Positions 39,096 through 47,839 of a stretch of DNA of 64,000 nucleotides are shown here, piece after piece (the stretch's first letter is position 1; the number at the start of each line of letters is the position of its first letter). Made by a program: the position numbers and the translations under genes. This stretch comes from Pueribacillus theae (GTDB lineage Bacteria; Bacillota; Bacilli; Bacillales; UBA6769): assembly GCF_003097615.1 (NCBI RefSeq), contig NZ_QCZG01000001.1, positions 205,307-269,306 of the forward strand. The letters run 5' to 3'. The notes beneath the pieces are model-generated. The model ran no database searches, was not told where the DNA came from, and saw only the letters and a list, made by a program, of their open reading frames with translations.

Positions 39096-40328
39096 TTGAT
39101 CACAAAACATACATGTCCAAATGGCGTCAGAATAGTCATCGAAAATATGCCAACAGTCAGATCCGCTGTAATTGGCATATGGATTGGCACGGGGTCTCGC
39201 TATGAAACTCCTGAAATAAATGGCATTTCGCATTTTTTAGAGCATATGTTGTTTAAAGGCACAAAAAAAAGAAGTGCGAGAGAAATTGCTGAAGCATTCG
39301 ATCGAATTGGCGGACAAGTCAACGCTTTTACGTCAAAAGAATATACGTGCTATTATGCAAAAGTATTAGATGAAAAAGCAGAATATGCACTTGATATATT
39401 ATCGGATATGTTTTTTAACTCCGAATTTAATGAAGTGGAATTAAAGAAGGAACGCAAAGTTGTTTTAGAAGAAATAAAAATGTATGAAGATGCTCCTGAT
39501 GACATTGTACATGACTTAATAAGTTCTGCAAGCTTTGGAGAGCACTCGCTCGCATACCCAATTTTAGGGACAGAAGATACGCTATTGACGTTTAATAAAA
39601 ACACTTTGGAAAATTATCGAAACAACTATTATACACCAGATAATGTTGTTATCTCTGTCGTTGGTAATATTCCTGATGATTTTAGTAAAGCAATCGAAAA
39701 AAGATTTGGGAATTATGAAACTGCAAATAAACAGAAAAAGGTCGTCCCCCCTGTTTTTTGCAGCGAGAGCATCGTCAAGAAAAAGGAAACAGAGCAAGCC
39801 CACCTTTGCCTCGGTTTTCCCGGTTTGCCATATGGAAGCGATCGGCTTTACCATCTTACCATTTTAAACAATATTTTAGGCGGTAGCATGAGCAGCCGCT
39901 TATTCCAGGAAGTTCGCGAAGAAAGAGGGCTCGCCTATTCCGTTTTCTCTTACCATTCTTCATTTATAGACAATGGGTTGCTCACCATTTATGCTGGAAC
40001 AAACCCAGATCAGGTTGATCACTTATTTGAGACGATTTTGGCTACCGTAAATAAGTTAGGAAAAGATGGAATAACAGAAAAAGAATTAGAAAATTGCAAA
40101 GCCCAGCTGAAAGGAAATTTAATGTTAAGCCTTGAAAGCACAAACAGCAGAATGAGCAGAAATGGAAAAAACGAATTGCTGCTAAACAAGCAAAAAACGC
40201 TGGATGACATCATCCAAAGCATCGAACGTGTGACGCTTCAAGATGTAAATGATTTGGCAAAAACGATGTTGAATGGCAAATTCTCAAGCTCACTGATTAG
40301 CCCGACTGGAAAATTACAGCTTTCTTAA
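39096..40328 (+). CDS. mlpA: M16-family zinc peptidase MlpA (YmxG)
   Basis: The 410-residue protein starts at TTG 39096 behind TAGGGGGAAAAAGG. The inverted zinc motif HFLEH is in GISHFLEHMLFKGT near residue 50, and the downstream glutamate is in EEIKMYEDAPDD. The second half is the non-catalytic M16 domain with the R/Y signature ERGLAYSVFSYHS. It is related to mitochondrial processing peptidase. In B. subtilis it affects extracellular protease levels. It lies before ymxH as there. Confidence 0.94.
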   Translation: MITKHTCPNGVRIVIENMPTVRSAVIGIWIGTGSRYETPEINGISHFLEHMLFKGTKKRSAREIAEAFDRIGGQVNAFTSKEYTCYYAKVLDEKAEYALDILSDMFFNSEFNEVELKKERKVVLEEIKMYEDAPDDIVHDLISSASFGEHSLAYPILGTEDTLLTFNKNTLENYRNNYYTPDNVVISVVGNIPDDFSKAIEKRFGNYETANKQKKVVPPVFCSESIVKKKETEQAHLCLGFPGLPYGSDRLYHLTILNNILGGSMSSRLFQEVREERGLAYSVFSYHSSFIDNGLLTIYAGTNPDQVDHLFETILATVNKLGKDGITEKELENCKAQLKGNLMLSLESTNSRMSRNGKNELLLNKQKTLDDIIQSIERVTLQDVNDLAKTMLNGKFSSSLISPTGKLQLS

Positions 40329-40393
40329 TTCATTCACTCTCCTTTTATGGCGGTTTTTACATGCCATATAAAGCAAAATAACGGTTTTAATCG

Positions 40394-40423
40394 CCTGCTT
40401 TCCATTCGGAATGCAGGTTTTTT
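40394..40423 (+). terminator. Intrinsic terminator after mlpA
   Basis: CCTGC plus TTCC (40394-40403) pairs with GGAA plus GCAGG (40408-40417) with one T-T mismatch, followed by six T residues. Confidence 0.72.
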
Positions 40424-40483
40424 ATACATAAAAGAGGCAAGTTTGGCTTATCTTTTACAAAGAAGACAGGGGGAATCTTAATA

Positions 40484-40717
40484 ATGAAATTAAGTGAATT
40501 GAGTGGCAAAGAAATTGTTCATGTGAATAACGGGAAGCGCCTTGGTGTCCTTGGCCAAACAGATTTGGTTTTTGATGAGAGGACTGGTGAGATTCAGGCG
40601 CTTATTATTCCGGAAGGAAACATCTTTTCATTTCGCAAACAAAAAAAAGAAACGACGCTATATTGGAACCAAATTAAAACAATTGGAAAAGATATCATTC
40701 TTGTTGATAATGAGTAA
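40484..40717 (+). CDS. ymxH: PRC-barrel protein YmxH (YlmC/YmxH family)
   Basis: The 77-residue protein opens with MKLSELSGKEIVHVNNGKRL and contains the family segment VFDERTGEIQALIIPEG and a conserved end (IKTIGKDIILVD). The family is widespread in spore-formers, often sporulation-linked, without a defined biochemical role. It precedes the dipicolinate synthase genes as in B. subtilis. The ribosome binding site is CAGGGGG. Confidence 0.88.
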   Translation: MKLSELSGKEIVHVNNGKRLGVLGQTDLVFDERTGEIQALIIPEGNIFSFRKQKKETTLYWNQIKTIGKDIILVDNE

Positions 40718-40738
40718 TTGTTAGGCTTTTATGCTAGC

Positions 40739-40766
40739 ACTGATCAACTTTTGGAGTCATAAAATG
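40739..40766 (+). promoter_or_regulatory. Candidate sigma-K promoter of dpaA-dpaB
   Basis: AC (40739-40740), 17 bases, then CATAAAATG (40758-40766) fits the sigma-K pattern AC-N16/17-CATANNNTA except for the last base. Dipicolinate synthase is known to be made in the mother cell under sigma-K. The match is short, so this is tentative. Confidence 0.4.
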
Positions 40767-40803
40767 TAAAAAATGAAAACGAATGAAATTGTCCTGTTTA
40801 TTG

Positions 40804-40830
40804 CGAGAGAACATGATCATTGTTCTCTCG
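40804..40830 (+). terminator. Perfect 10-bp hairpin in the dpaA leader
   Basis: CGAGAGAACA (40804-40813) and TGTTCTCTCG (40821-40830) are fully complementary around TGATCAT. The 3' side (AAATTGTTT) is a poor T tract. It could be a weak terminator after ymxH, or an mRNA stabiliser if transcription starts near the sigma-K-like site upstream. Confidence 0.5.
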
Positions 40831-40837
40831 AAATTGT

Positions 40838-40867
40838 TTGAAGAGGTTGTTCTCCTTTTTGAACTCC
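40838..40867 (+). repeat. Collapsed GTTCAAAAAG element remnant (copy F)
   Basis: AGAGGTTGTTC (40842-40852) and CTTTTTGAAC (40855-40864) match the two outer ends of the family but lie only two bases apart, as if the interior had been lost. It is just before the dpaA ribosome binding site. Confidence 0.5.
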
Positions 40868-40903
40868 AAAGGTTTATTTTCATTTTTGAAAGGAAGTGTC
40901 ACC

Positions 40904-41788
40904 ATGCTAACGGATCTTCATATTACTATATTAGGCGGTGACGCCAGGCAAATAGAAATTATTCGCAAGCTAACAGAAATGGACGCCACAGTCACTCTTG
41001 TTGGATTTGATCATCTTGATCACGGCTTCGCAGGCGCCACGCAAAAAAAAATGAGAGAGCTTGATCTAAAAGAAGTGGATGCCATTGTATTGCCTGTAAG
41101 CGGTACAAGCGAAAACGGGGAAGTCGAAACAACTTTTTCGAAAGAAAAGATCTTCATTTCTGAGAAGATGCTTGAAAGCACACCGGAACATTGTGTGGTT
41201 TATACTGGAATCAGCAATAAATTTCTAGATTTATGTGCGAAAAGGGCAGGAAGAAAGGTAGTTAAGCTGTTTGAAAGAGATGACGTTGCAATCTATAACT
41301 CGATTCCCACCGTTGAGGGAACGATCATGATGGCAATCGAAAATACGGATATTACCATTCATAATTCAAAAACCCTCGTACTCGGCTTCGGAAGAACAGG
41401 CATGTCTGTCGCAAGAGCCTTCGATGCTTTAGGGGCAAAGGTAAAAGTAGGCACTGTGAAGTCGGCAGATATGGCGAGAATATCAGAAATGGGATTGCAG
41501 CCATTTCATCTAAACGATCTTCAGCAAGCCGTAATAGATAGTGACATCATCATTAATACGATACCGGCTCTTGTTTTAAAAGCGAATATCATTTCTAAAA
41601 TGCCAATGAACGCCTTAATTATAGACTTGGCTTCAAAGCCTGGCGGAACTGATTTTAGATATGCTGAAAAAAGGGGAATAAAGGCTTTATTGGCACCAGG
41701 GCTTCCTGGAATCGTGGCGCCTAAAACTGCCGGGAAAATTATTGCAAATGTCCTTGTTCAACAATTATCTGAATTGAACACTAGTTGA
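40904..41788 (+). CDS. dpaA: Dipicolinate synthase subunit A
   Basis: ATG 40904 behind GAAAGGAAGTG gives 294 residues, near the 297 of B. subtilis SpoVFA. A first Rossmann-like region (ITILGGDARQIEIIRKL) is followed by a second nucleotide-binding fold (TLVLGFGRTGMSVARAFDAL). With DpaB it oxidises dihydrodipicolinate to dipicolinic acid, the calcium chelator of the spore core. The longer reading from 40820 would pass through a repeat remnant and is rejected. Confidence 0.96.
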   Translation: MLTDLHITILGGDARQIEIIRKLTEMDATVTLVGFDHLDHGFAGATQKKMRELDLKEVDAIVLPVSGTSENGEVETTFSKEKIFISEKMLESTPEHCVVYTGISNKFLDLCAKRAGRKVVKLFERDDVAIYNSIPTVEGTIMMAIENTDITIHNSKTLVLGFGRTGMSVARAFDALGAKVKVGTVKSADMARISEMGLQPFHLNDLQQAVIDSDIIINTIPALVLKANIISKMPMNALIIDLASKPGGTDFRYAEKRGIKALLAPGLPGIVAPKTAGKIIANVLVQQLSELNTS

Positions 41789-41802
41789 AAGGAGAATCAT
41801 TT

Positions 41803-42387
41803 GTGAAGTTAAAAGGCAAACATATTGGATTTGGCTTGACTGGCTCCCATTGCACATATGATGAGGTCGTCCCTCAATTTCAAAGACTCATCGATGAAGG
41901 GGCAAATGTGACGCCTTTTGTAACGTATACAGTAAAGAACACAGTAACAAAATTTGGAGACGGAAGAGACTGGGTGAAAAAAGTTGAGGAGATCACTGGA
42001 AATGAAGCAGTCGATTCCATGGTCAAAGCTGAACCTTTTGGCCCGCAAACGCCGCTTGATTGCATGGTTCTCGCTCCTCTCACAGGAAATTCAATCAGCA
42101 AGTTTGCGAATGCTCAGACGGATTCTCCCCCATTGATGGGAGCGAAAGCAACGTTAAGAAATCAGAATCCTGTTGTGCTTGGCATTTCAACAAATGACGG
42201 CTTAGGGTTGAACGGCATCAACATTATGAGGCTTATGTCTACGAAAAACATTTATTTCATTCCTTATAGCCAAGATAACCCCATTCAAAAGCCAAATTCT
42301 TTAGTAGCCCATATGGACCTGCTTGTCGAAACGATCGAAGCAGCGCTTGAAGGAAAACAATACCAGCCTGTTTTAATGATGAGATAA
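41803..42387 (+). CDS. dpaB: Dipicolinate synthase subunit B
   Basis: GTG 41803, behind AAAGGAG, gives 194 residues beginning KLKGKHIGFGLTGSHCTYDE. It is a flavoprotein-like (Flavodoxin/PPC-DC type) domain with a conserved LAPLTGNSISKFANAQTDSP loop. It is the partner of DpaA. The upstream in-frame ATG 41785 overlaps dpaA and has no ribosome binding site. Confidence 0.95.
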   Translation: MKLKGKHIGFGLTGSHCTYDEVVPQFQRLIDEGANVTPFVTYTVKNTVTKFGDGRDWVKKVEEITGNEAVDSMVKAEPFGPQTPLDCMVLAPLTGNSISKFANAQTDSPPLMGAKATLRNQNPVVLGISTNDGLGLNGINIMRLMSTKNIYFIPYSQDNPIQKPNSLVAHMDLLVETIEAALEGKQYQPVLMMR

Positions 42388-42455
42388 AAAAATCCGCCTC
42401 CTACAAACGATATCCACTGCAGAAGGAAAGTTCACTGAACATGCATCAAAATAGG

Positions 42456-42484
42456 TTTACATGCCATGCGTTACACTTTACAAT
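42456..42484 (+). promoter_or_regulatory. Sigma-A promoter of asd
   Basis: TTTACA (42456-42461) and TACAAT (42479-42484) have 17-base spacing and five of six consensus bases each, 32 bases before asd. This lets lysine-pathway genes be expressed in growth apart from sporulation-controlled dpaAB. Confidence 0.78.
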
Positions 42485-42516
42485 AGATAATAAAAGGTAT
42501 TGGGAGGCATTTTTGA

Positions 42517-43563
42517 ATGAGTCAAAACCAAACGTACAATGTCGCAATTGTTGGTGCAACGGGAGCAGTTGGCCAACAGTTGCTAAACACCATAGAATCA
42601 AGGAACTTTCCTATTAAAAATTTAAGTCTCCTTTCGTCAAAGCGAAGTGCGGGCAAAGCAATAAATTTTAAAGGCAAAGAGCATACTGTAGAAGAAGCAA
42701 CGCCAGAATCTTTTGAAGGCGTCGATGTCGCGTTTTTCAGCGCCGGCGGCTCTGTTTCCAAAGCGCTTGCTCCAGAAGCCGTAAAACGCGGCACAGTCGT
42801 CATTGATAATACGAGTGCGTTTAGAATGGATAAAGACGTTCCGCTTGTTGTGCCTGAAGTAAACGAAGCAGCGCTTCATCAACACAATGGCATTATCGCG
42901 AATCCAAACTGTTCGACCATTCAAATGGTCGTTGCGCTTGAGCCAATCCGCCAAAAATTCGGATTAACGAAAGTCATCGTATCTACCTATCAAGCGGTTT
43001 CAGGTGCAGGAGCTCAAGCTGTTCAGGAAATGTATGATGAAACAAAGGCAATTTTGGAAGGACGTTCTTTTACACCTGAAATTCTGCCTGTTTCAAGCGA
43101 TGAGAAGCATTACCAAATTGCATTTAATGCGATTCCACAAATTGATAAATTTGAAGAGAATGGCTATACATTTGAAGAGATGAAAATGATTAATGAAACG
43201 AAAAAAATTATGGGTATGCCAGAATTGGAAGTCGCAGCTACATGTGTTCGCTTGCCTGTAGAGATTGGACATTCTGAATCCGTTTATATTGAAATTGAGG
43301 AAAGCAACCGACAAGCCCAAGAACTAAAACAATCGCTTGAAGGCGCAGCAGGAGTTGTCGTTCAAGATAATCCAAGTGAACAGCTTTATCCGATGCCAGC
43401 GCTTGCGGTCGGCAAAAATGATGTATTTGTTGGCCGGATTCGTAAAGATCTCGATCGTGACAATGGTTTTCATTTATGGGTCGTTTCAGATAACCTATTA
43501 AAAGGCGCAGCATGGAACTCTGTTCAAATTGCTGAAAGCTTAATTAAGCTTGAGTTAATCTAA
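42517..43563 (+). CDS. asd: Aspartate-semialdehyde dehydrogenase
   Basis: The 348-residue protein has the NADP loop [12 protein letters not shown], the catalytic cysteine in [10 protein letters not shown], the glutamine-containing [14 protein letters not shown], and the histidine in [10 protein letters not shown]. It reduces aspartyl phosphate to aspartate semialdehyde, feeding lysine, diaminopimelate, dipicolinate, threonine and methionine. It starts behind TGGGAGGC. Confidence 0.98.
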   Translation: MSQNQTYNVAIVGATGAVGQQLLNTIESRNFPIKNLSLLSSKRSAGKAINFKGKEHTVEEATPESFEGVDVAFFSAGGSVSKALAPEAVKRGTVVIDNTSAFRMDKDVPLVVPEVNEAALHQHNGIIANPNCSTIQMVVALEPIRQKFGLTKVIVSTYQAVSGAGAQAVQEMYDETKAILEGRSFTPEILPVSSDEKHYQIAFNAIPQIDKFEENGYTFEEMKMINETKKIMGMPELEVAATCVRLPVEIGHSESVYIEIEESNRQAQELKQSLEGAAGVVVQDNPSEQLYPMPALAVGKNDVFVGRIRKDLDRDNGFHLWVVSDNLLKGAAWNSVQIAESLIKLELI

Positions 43564-43621
43564 TTGGTTTTTAAGGCTGGTACGCTGAAAGATTAACAAA
43601 CTTCTAAAGTGAAGGTGAACC

Positions 43622-44845
43622 ATGAAAATCATTGTTCAAAAATTTGGAGGTTCGTCACTGAAGGATGAGGCTGGAAGAAAAAAAGCGGCTGAACATATCT
43701 TACATGCTGTCTCGCAACAATATAAAGTTGTTGTTGTCGTATCTGCAATGGGCAGAAAGGGAGATCCTTATGCAACGGACACACTGCTCGGATTAATTGC
43801 ACATAAAGAAAAATCACTTCCAAAACGGGAGATCGATTTGCTTATGTCTTGCGGAGAAAACATTTCATCTGTTGTGATGGCCCATTTGCTGGACATTGAA
43901 GGATTAAAAACAACGGTATTAACAGGTGCGCAAGCGGGAATTCGAACAGACAATGAGCATGGAAATGCGAGAATTACCGAAATGAAACCAAGCCGCTTAA
44001 TCAAGGAACTTAAAGAAAATGATGCCATTATTGTTCCGGGTTTCCAAGGCATTTCGGAATTGAACGAAATAACGACACTCGGAAGAGGAGGAAGCGATAC
44101 AACTGCTGCCGCTCTCGGTGTCGCACTAAATGCGGAATATATTGATATTTTTACAGATGTTGAAGGCATGATGACTGCTGATCCAAATATGGTGGAAAAT
44201 GCAAGGCCACTGCCGGTTGTTACCTACACAGAGGTTTGTAATATGGCATATCAAGGAGCGAAAGTCATTCATCCGCGCGCGGTAGAAATCGCGATGCAGG
44301 GCAAGATACCTATTCGAATACGTTCCACCTATTCATTAACGGAAGGGACGCTCGTAACTGGGAATGAAAAAGATGTAGCCGGAAAAAAAGTTAAGGATTG
44401 TGAAATTACAGGCATTGCCTATGTGAACCATGTCACCCAAATAAAAATTACTGAAAAAAAAGGGAATCATCTTTTACCGTCCAAAGTATTTAAAGCAATG
44501 GCCGAAAAGGAAATAAGTGTTGATTTTATCAATATGAGTCCAAACAGTGTTACTTATACAGTTATGAACGACGTGGCGGAAATAGCGGTTCAAGAAATTA
44601 AAAAGCTTGGATATGAACCGCAAGTTGAAAGGGATTGTGCTAAAGTGTCTGCGGTTGGCGCCGGTATGACAGGCGTTCCAGGTGTAACCGCTAAGATTGT
44701 AACAGCACTTGCCGCGAAAGACATACAAATTTTACAATCCGCAGACTCACACACAACAATTTGGGTATTAGTAAAACATAAAGATTTAAAAAACGCTGTC
44801 AATGCTTTGCACAGCACGTTTCAACTCGAAAAATATGAAAATTAG
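43622..44845 (+). CDS. dapG: Aspartate kinase I (diaminopimelate-sensitive type)
   Basis: The 407-residue monofunctional kinase has KFGGSSLKDEAGRKKAAEHI at the N-terminus, the substrate loop GRGGSDTTAAALG and two C-terminal ACT domains. Its position between asd and dapA is that of B. subtilis dapG (aspartokinase I), which is inhibited by meso-diaminopimelate. The isozyme assignment is from context. It starts behind GTGAAGGTG. Confidence 0.95.
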   Translation: MKIIVQKFGGSSLKDEAGRKKAAEHILHAVSQQYKVVVVVSAMGRKGDPYATDTLLGLIAHKEKSLPKREIDLLMSCGENISSVVMAHLLDIEGLKTTVLTGAQAGIRTDNEHGNARITEMKPSRLIKELKENDAIIVPGFQGISELNEITTLGRGGSDTTAAALGVALNAEYIDIFTDVEGMMTADPNMVENARPLPVVTYTEVCNMAYQGAKVIHPRAVEIAMQGKIPIRIRSTYSLTEGTLVTGNEKDVAGKKVKDCEITGIAYVNHVTQIKITEKKGNHLLPSKVFKAMAEKEISVDFINMSPNSVTYTVMNDVAEIAVQEIKKLGYEPQVERDCAKVSAVGAGMTGVPGVTAKIVTALAAKDIQILQSADSHTTIWVLVKHKDLKNAVNALHSTFQLEKYEN

Positions 44846-44874
44846 CATGTGTATGAACAAGGAGATGGAGCCTC

Positions 44875-45762
44875 ATGGATTTTGGTCAATTGTTAACAGC
44901 AATGGTTACCCCATTTAACGAAAAAGATGAAATCGATCTCGAAAGCACAACGCGCCTCGTACATTTCCTTATAGAAAATGGAACGGATGGCCTCGTTGTT
45001 TCTGGAACAACAGGAGAGTCGCCGACGCTCACAACGGAAGAAAAGTTGGCATTGATTGAACATGTTGTAAAAGAAGCAAAAGGCAAAGCGACGGTTATTG
45101 CGGGCACTGGAAGCAACAACACAGCATCGTCTATTGAACTTACAAAAGAAGCTGAACAGCTTGGCGTAGACGGCATCATGCTCGTTGCGCCATATTACAA
45201 TAGGCCGGATCAGCAAGGTTTATATGAGCACTTTAAGAAGATTGCACAAGCAACTTCACTGCCTGTCATGATCTACAACATACCTAGCCGTTCATCTGTT
45301 AACATTCAAGCAGAAACGATGATTAAGCTTTCACACATCGATAACATTGTCTCCGCTAAAGAAGCAAGTGGTGATTTAGATCAAATGAGCTCAATCATTG
45401 AAAATACAAGTGATGATTTTAAATTATATAGTGGGGATGACAGCCTTACGTTGCCAATTTTATCAATCGGTGGCTGTGGTGTCGTATCCGTCGCATCGCA
45501 TATTATTGGAAATGAAATGCAGGAAATGATCAATGCATTCAACAAGGGGGAAATGAGAAAAGCAGCTTCCATTCACCGCTCCATCCTCCCAGTGATTAAA
45601 GCGCTATTCGGCCACCCAAGCCCAACCCCAGTAAAGGCAGCACTCGCATTGCAAGGAATCGAAACAGGTCCTGTGAGGCTCCCATTAGTATCATTAACAG
45701 ATGAACAAAAAGCATCGTTAAATGAAGTAATACAAAATTTCAAACAACGAATGATTCGCTGA
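44875..45762 (+). CDS. dapA: 4-hydroxy-tetrahydrodipicolinate synthase
   Basis: The 295-residue TIM-barrel aldolase carries VSGTTGESPTLTTEEK, the tyrosine region MLVAPYYNRPDQQGLYEHF, and the Schiff-base lysine in SAKEASGD. It condenses pyruvate with aspartate semialdehyde. Its product is precursor for both diaminopimelate and the DpaAB reaction, so the gene row 40904-45762 is a coherent pathway. The stop codon is inside the terminator stem. Confidence 0.98.
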   Translation: MDFGQLLTAMVTPFNEKDEIDLESTTRLVHFLIENGTDGLVVSGTTGESPTLTTEEKLALIEHVVKEAKGKATVIAGTGSNNTASSIELTKEAEQLGVDGIMLVAPYYNRPDQQGLYEHFKKIAQATSLPVMIYNIPSRSSVNIQAETMIKLSHIDNIVSAKEASGDLDQMSSIIENTSDDFKLYSGDDSLTLPILSIGGCGVVSVASHIIGNEMQEMINAFNKGEMRKAASIHRSILPVIKALFGHPSPTPVKAALALQGIETGPVRLPLVSLTDEQKASLNEVIQNFKQRMIR

Positions 45763-45790
45763 CTTTCTTAACGGAAACGTCAGCTTTTTT
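45758..45790 (+). terminator. Intrinsic terminator overlapping the dapA stop codon
   Basis: GCTGAC (45758-45763) pairs with GTCAGC (45779-45784), with additional TTTC/GAAA pairing inside, followed by six T residues. Confidence 0.75.
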
Positions 45791-45809
45791 AATTATGAGG
45801 ATAATACAG

Positions 45810-45839
45810 TTGTTTTTTAATTTAACATTAAGCTATAAT
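45810..45839 (+). promoter_or_regulatory. Sigma-A promoter of rnjB
   Basis: TTGTTT (45810-45815) and a perfect TATAAT (45834-45839) are 18 bases apart, about 70 bases before the rnjB start. Confidence 0.65.
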
Positions 45840-45911
45840 AACAGTAACTCTTCGGTACGGTTGTCCATTTATAAACATTGCAGCTTGAAAAGTGAATATA
45901 GGAGGATTATT

Positions 45912-47579
45912 TTGGTAAATCAACGAACAGGAAAAGTAAAAGTTTTTGCCTTGGGCGGTGTAGGTGAAGTAGGCAAAAACATGTACATCGTAGAGGATAA
46001 TAACAAGATTTTTATTTTGGATGCGGGATTAATGCTTCCAGAAGATGAGATGCTCGGTGTGGATTCAGTTATTCCAGATATCACCTATTTAACTGAAAAT
46101 CGTGATCGGGTTAAAGCCATTTTTTTGTCCCACGGACATGTTGACCATATTGGAGCTCTCGCGTATGTATTGAAAAGAATCAACGTTCCAGTCTATGGAA
46201 CAAAATTAACACTCGGGCTTGCTTCTGAAGCGTTGAAGAAAAACCGGGCGAACATCAAACAAGATTTTAGAATCATAGATTCCAATTCAGTGATTGACAT
46301 CGGCGGAACGGCAATTTCCTTTTTTAAAGTCAATCATAGTATACCGGATTCGATTGGATTAGCGATTCATACTTCACAGGGGCCGATCGTTTATACAGGC
46401 GATTTTAAATTCGATCAGACACCGGTAAATAATGAGTACACAGAAGTTGGCAAGATCGCAGCCTTAGGCGAACAGGGCGTGCTATGCCTGTTATCTGATA
46501 GTATGAATGCAGAAAATCCCGGAGTGACGCCATCAGAAGCAACGGTCGGGCAGAATATTTATGAAGTCATATCAAATGCAAAGGGCAGAGTCATTACAGC
46601 CACTTTTGCCATGAATATCCATCGAATCCAACAAGTGTTTGACGCTGCTCAAAAATGCAACCGGAAAGTGGCAATATCTGGCAATCCGTTACTAAAAAAT
46701 GTTGAAATCGCGAACAAACTTGGCCATCTGCAAATGGCTGAAGGTATCTTGATTCAACTTGATGAAACAAAACGGTATCCAGATGATGAACTTTTAATAC
46801 TCACTACTGGAAATCAAGGCGAACCTCTCGGAGCCCTAAACCGGATGGCGACAAAAACGCATAAACAAGTGAAAATATCCGAGGGCGATACAGTTATCAT
46901 CGCAGCAACCTTAACATTGGGAAACGAAAAAGCGCTTTCAAAAACCGTTGACGCTATTTATCGTGCCGGGGGGCATGTTGTTTCAGGCCAATCCGGTGTT
47001 CATGTTTCTGGACATGCAAGCCAAGAAGAGTTGAAATTAATGCTAAATTTACTCAAGCCTACTTATTTTATTCCAATCCATGGAGAATATCGTATGCAAA
47101 AAGTACACAGTGATCTTGCCGAAGAGTGTGGTTTAAGCAAGGAAAACATTTTTATCGTTGAAAAAGGCGATGTCATTGAATTTTCGAATGGCTATGCAAA
47201 AAAAGGCGGAAAAGTTCCTTCAGGCCAAATATTAATCGACGGATTAGGAATTGGCGATGTAGGGAATATTGTTTTACGCGACAGAAAATTACTATCCCAA
47301 GATGGGATTCTTATTGTCGTCGTTACATTAGACCGCAAAAACCATCAAATTGTATCCGGCCCGGAAATTATTTCAAGGGGCTTTGTTTATGTTCGAGAAT
47401 CTGAACAATTGCTTCAAGAAGCGAACCAAAACGTTACAAAAGTTTTAAACAACTGTATTGACCAAAAAATAAACGAATGGACGTTTTTGAAATCTGTCAT
47501 CCGCGATTCTTTAAGCTCGCTGCTATTTGAAAAAACAAAAAGACGTCCAATGATTATGCCAATCATTATGGAAGTGTAA
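45912..47579 (+). CDS. rnjB: Ribonuclease J2
   Basis: TTG 45912 behind ATAGGAGG gives 555 residues, the B. subtilis RnjB length. The metallo-beta-lactamase motif is SHGHVDHIGAL, with VYTGDFKFDQTP and the beta-CASP motifs (GNQGEPLGAL, VSGHASQEELKLML) behind it. RNase J2 pairs with J1 as endo- and 5' exoribonuclease. The upstream frame to 45795 crosses the promoter and is not coding. Confidence 0.96.
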   Translation: MVNQRTGKVKVFALGGVGEVGKNMYIVEDNNKIFILDAGLMLPEDEMLGVDSVIPDITYLTENRDRVKAIFLSHGHVDHIGALAYVLKRINVPVYGTKLTLGLASEALKKNRANIKQDFRIIDSNSVIDIGGTAISFFKVNHSIPDSIGLAIHTSQGPIVYTGDFKFDQTPVNNEYTEVGKIAALGEQGVLCLLSDSMNAENPGVTPSEATVGQNIYEVISNAKGRVITATFAMNIHRIQQVFDAAQKCNRKVAISGNPLLKNVEIANKLGHLQMAEGILIQLDETKRYPDDELLILTTGNQGEPLGALNRMATKTHKQVKISEGDTVIIAATLTLGNEKALSKTVDAIYRAGGHVVSGQSGVHVSGHASQEELKLMLNLLKPTYFIPIHGEYRMQKVHSDLAEECGLSKENIFIVEKGDVIEFSNGYAKKGGKVPSGQILIDGLGIGDVGNIVLRDRKLLSQDGILIVVVTLDRKNHQIVSGPEIISRGFVYVRESEQLLQEANQNVTKVLNNCIDQKINEWTFLKSVIRDSLSSLLFEKTKRRPMIMPIIMEV

Positions 47580-47581
47580 TA

Positions 47582-47615
47582 TCAGATGTCAGAGGTCGGA
47601 AGCCAGAGGCCAGAG
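47582..47615 (-). repeat. TCTGAC-like heptamer array, minus orientation, after rnjB
   Basis: On the + strand the units read TCAGATG, TCAGAGG, TCGGAAG, CCAGAGG and CCAGAG, a clear 7-base period. The array starts three bases after the rnjB stop codon and ends just before its terminator. Confidence 0.65.
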
Positions 47616-47620
47616 TGCAA

Positions 47621-47650
47621 AACTTGTCGTTTTTACGGCAAGTTTTTTTG
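47621..47650 (+). terminator. Intrinsic terminator after rnjB
   Basis: AACTTGTCG (47621-47629) pairs with CGGCAAGTT (47636-47644) with one T-G pair and is followed by a run of T. Confidence 0.85.
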
Positions 47651-47701
47651 TTTTTTGGGAACGATAAGAACACCACAGAGCGAAGAAAGGAGTGGAATTG
47701 A

Positions 47702-47809
47702 ATGAATAAAGCGGATAAAGGAAGGTATAGAACCGGACTGGCTTTTTCAATTATTTTTTGGATACTTATCATAGCTGCAGTTATTGGGATTCTTATAAGT
47801 GTTTTGTAA
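47702..47809 (+). CDS. Small single-helix membrane protein of unknown function (35 aa)
   Basis: ATG 47702 opens a 35-codon frame: a basic polar head (MNKADKGRYRTGL) and one membrane helix (AFSIIFWILIIAAVIGILIS), ending TAA at 47807-47809. AAAGGAG lies about ten bases upstream, and tepA starts 30 bases downstream. Composition (positive N-terminus, uninterrupted hydrophobic stretch) is that of a real membrane peptide and not a chance frame. I do not recognise the family and propose no function. Confidence 0.65.
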   Translation: MNKADKGRYRTGLAFSIIFWILIIAAVIGILISVL

Positions 47810-47839
47810 TAGACAAAATGAAGGAAGGTGGGATTTTTG

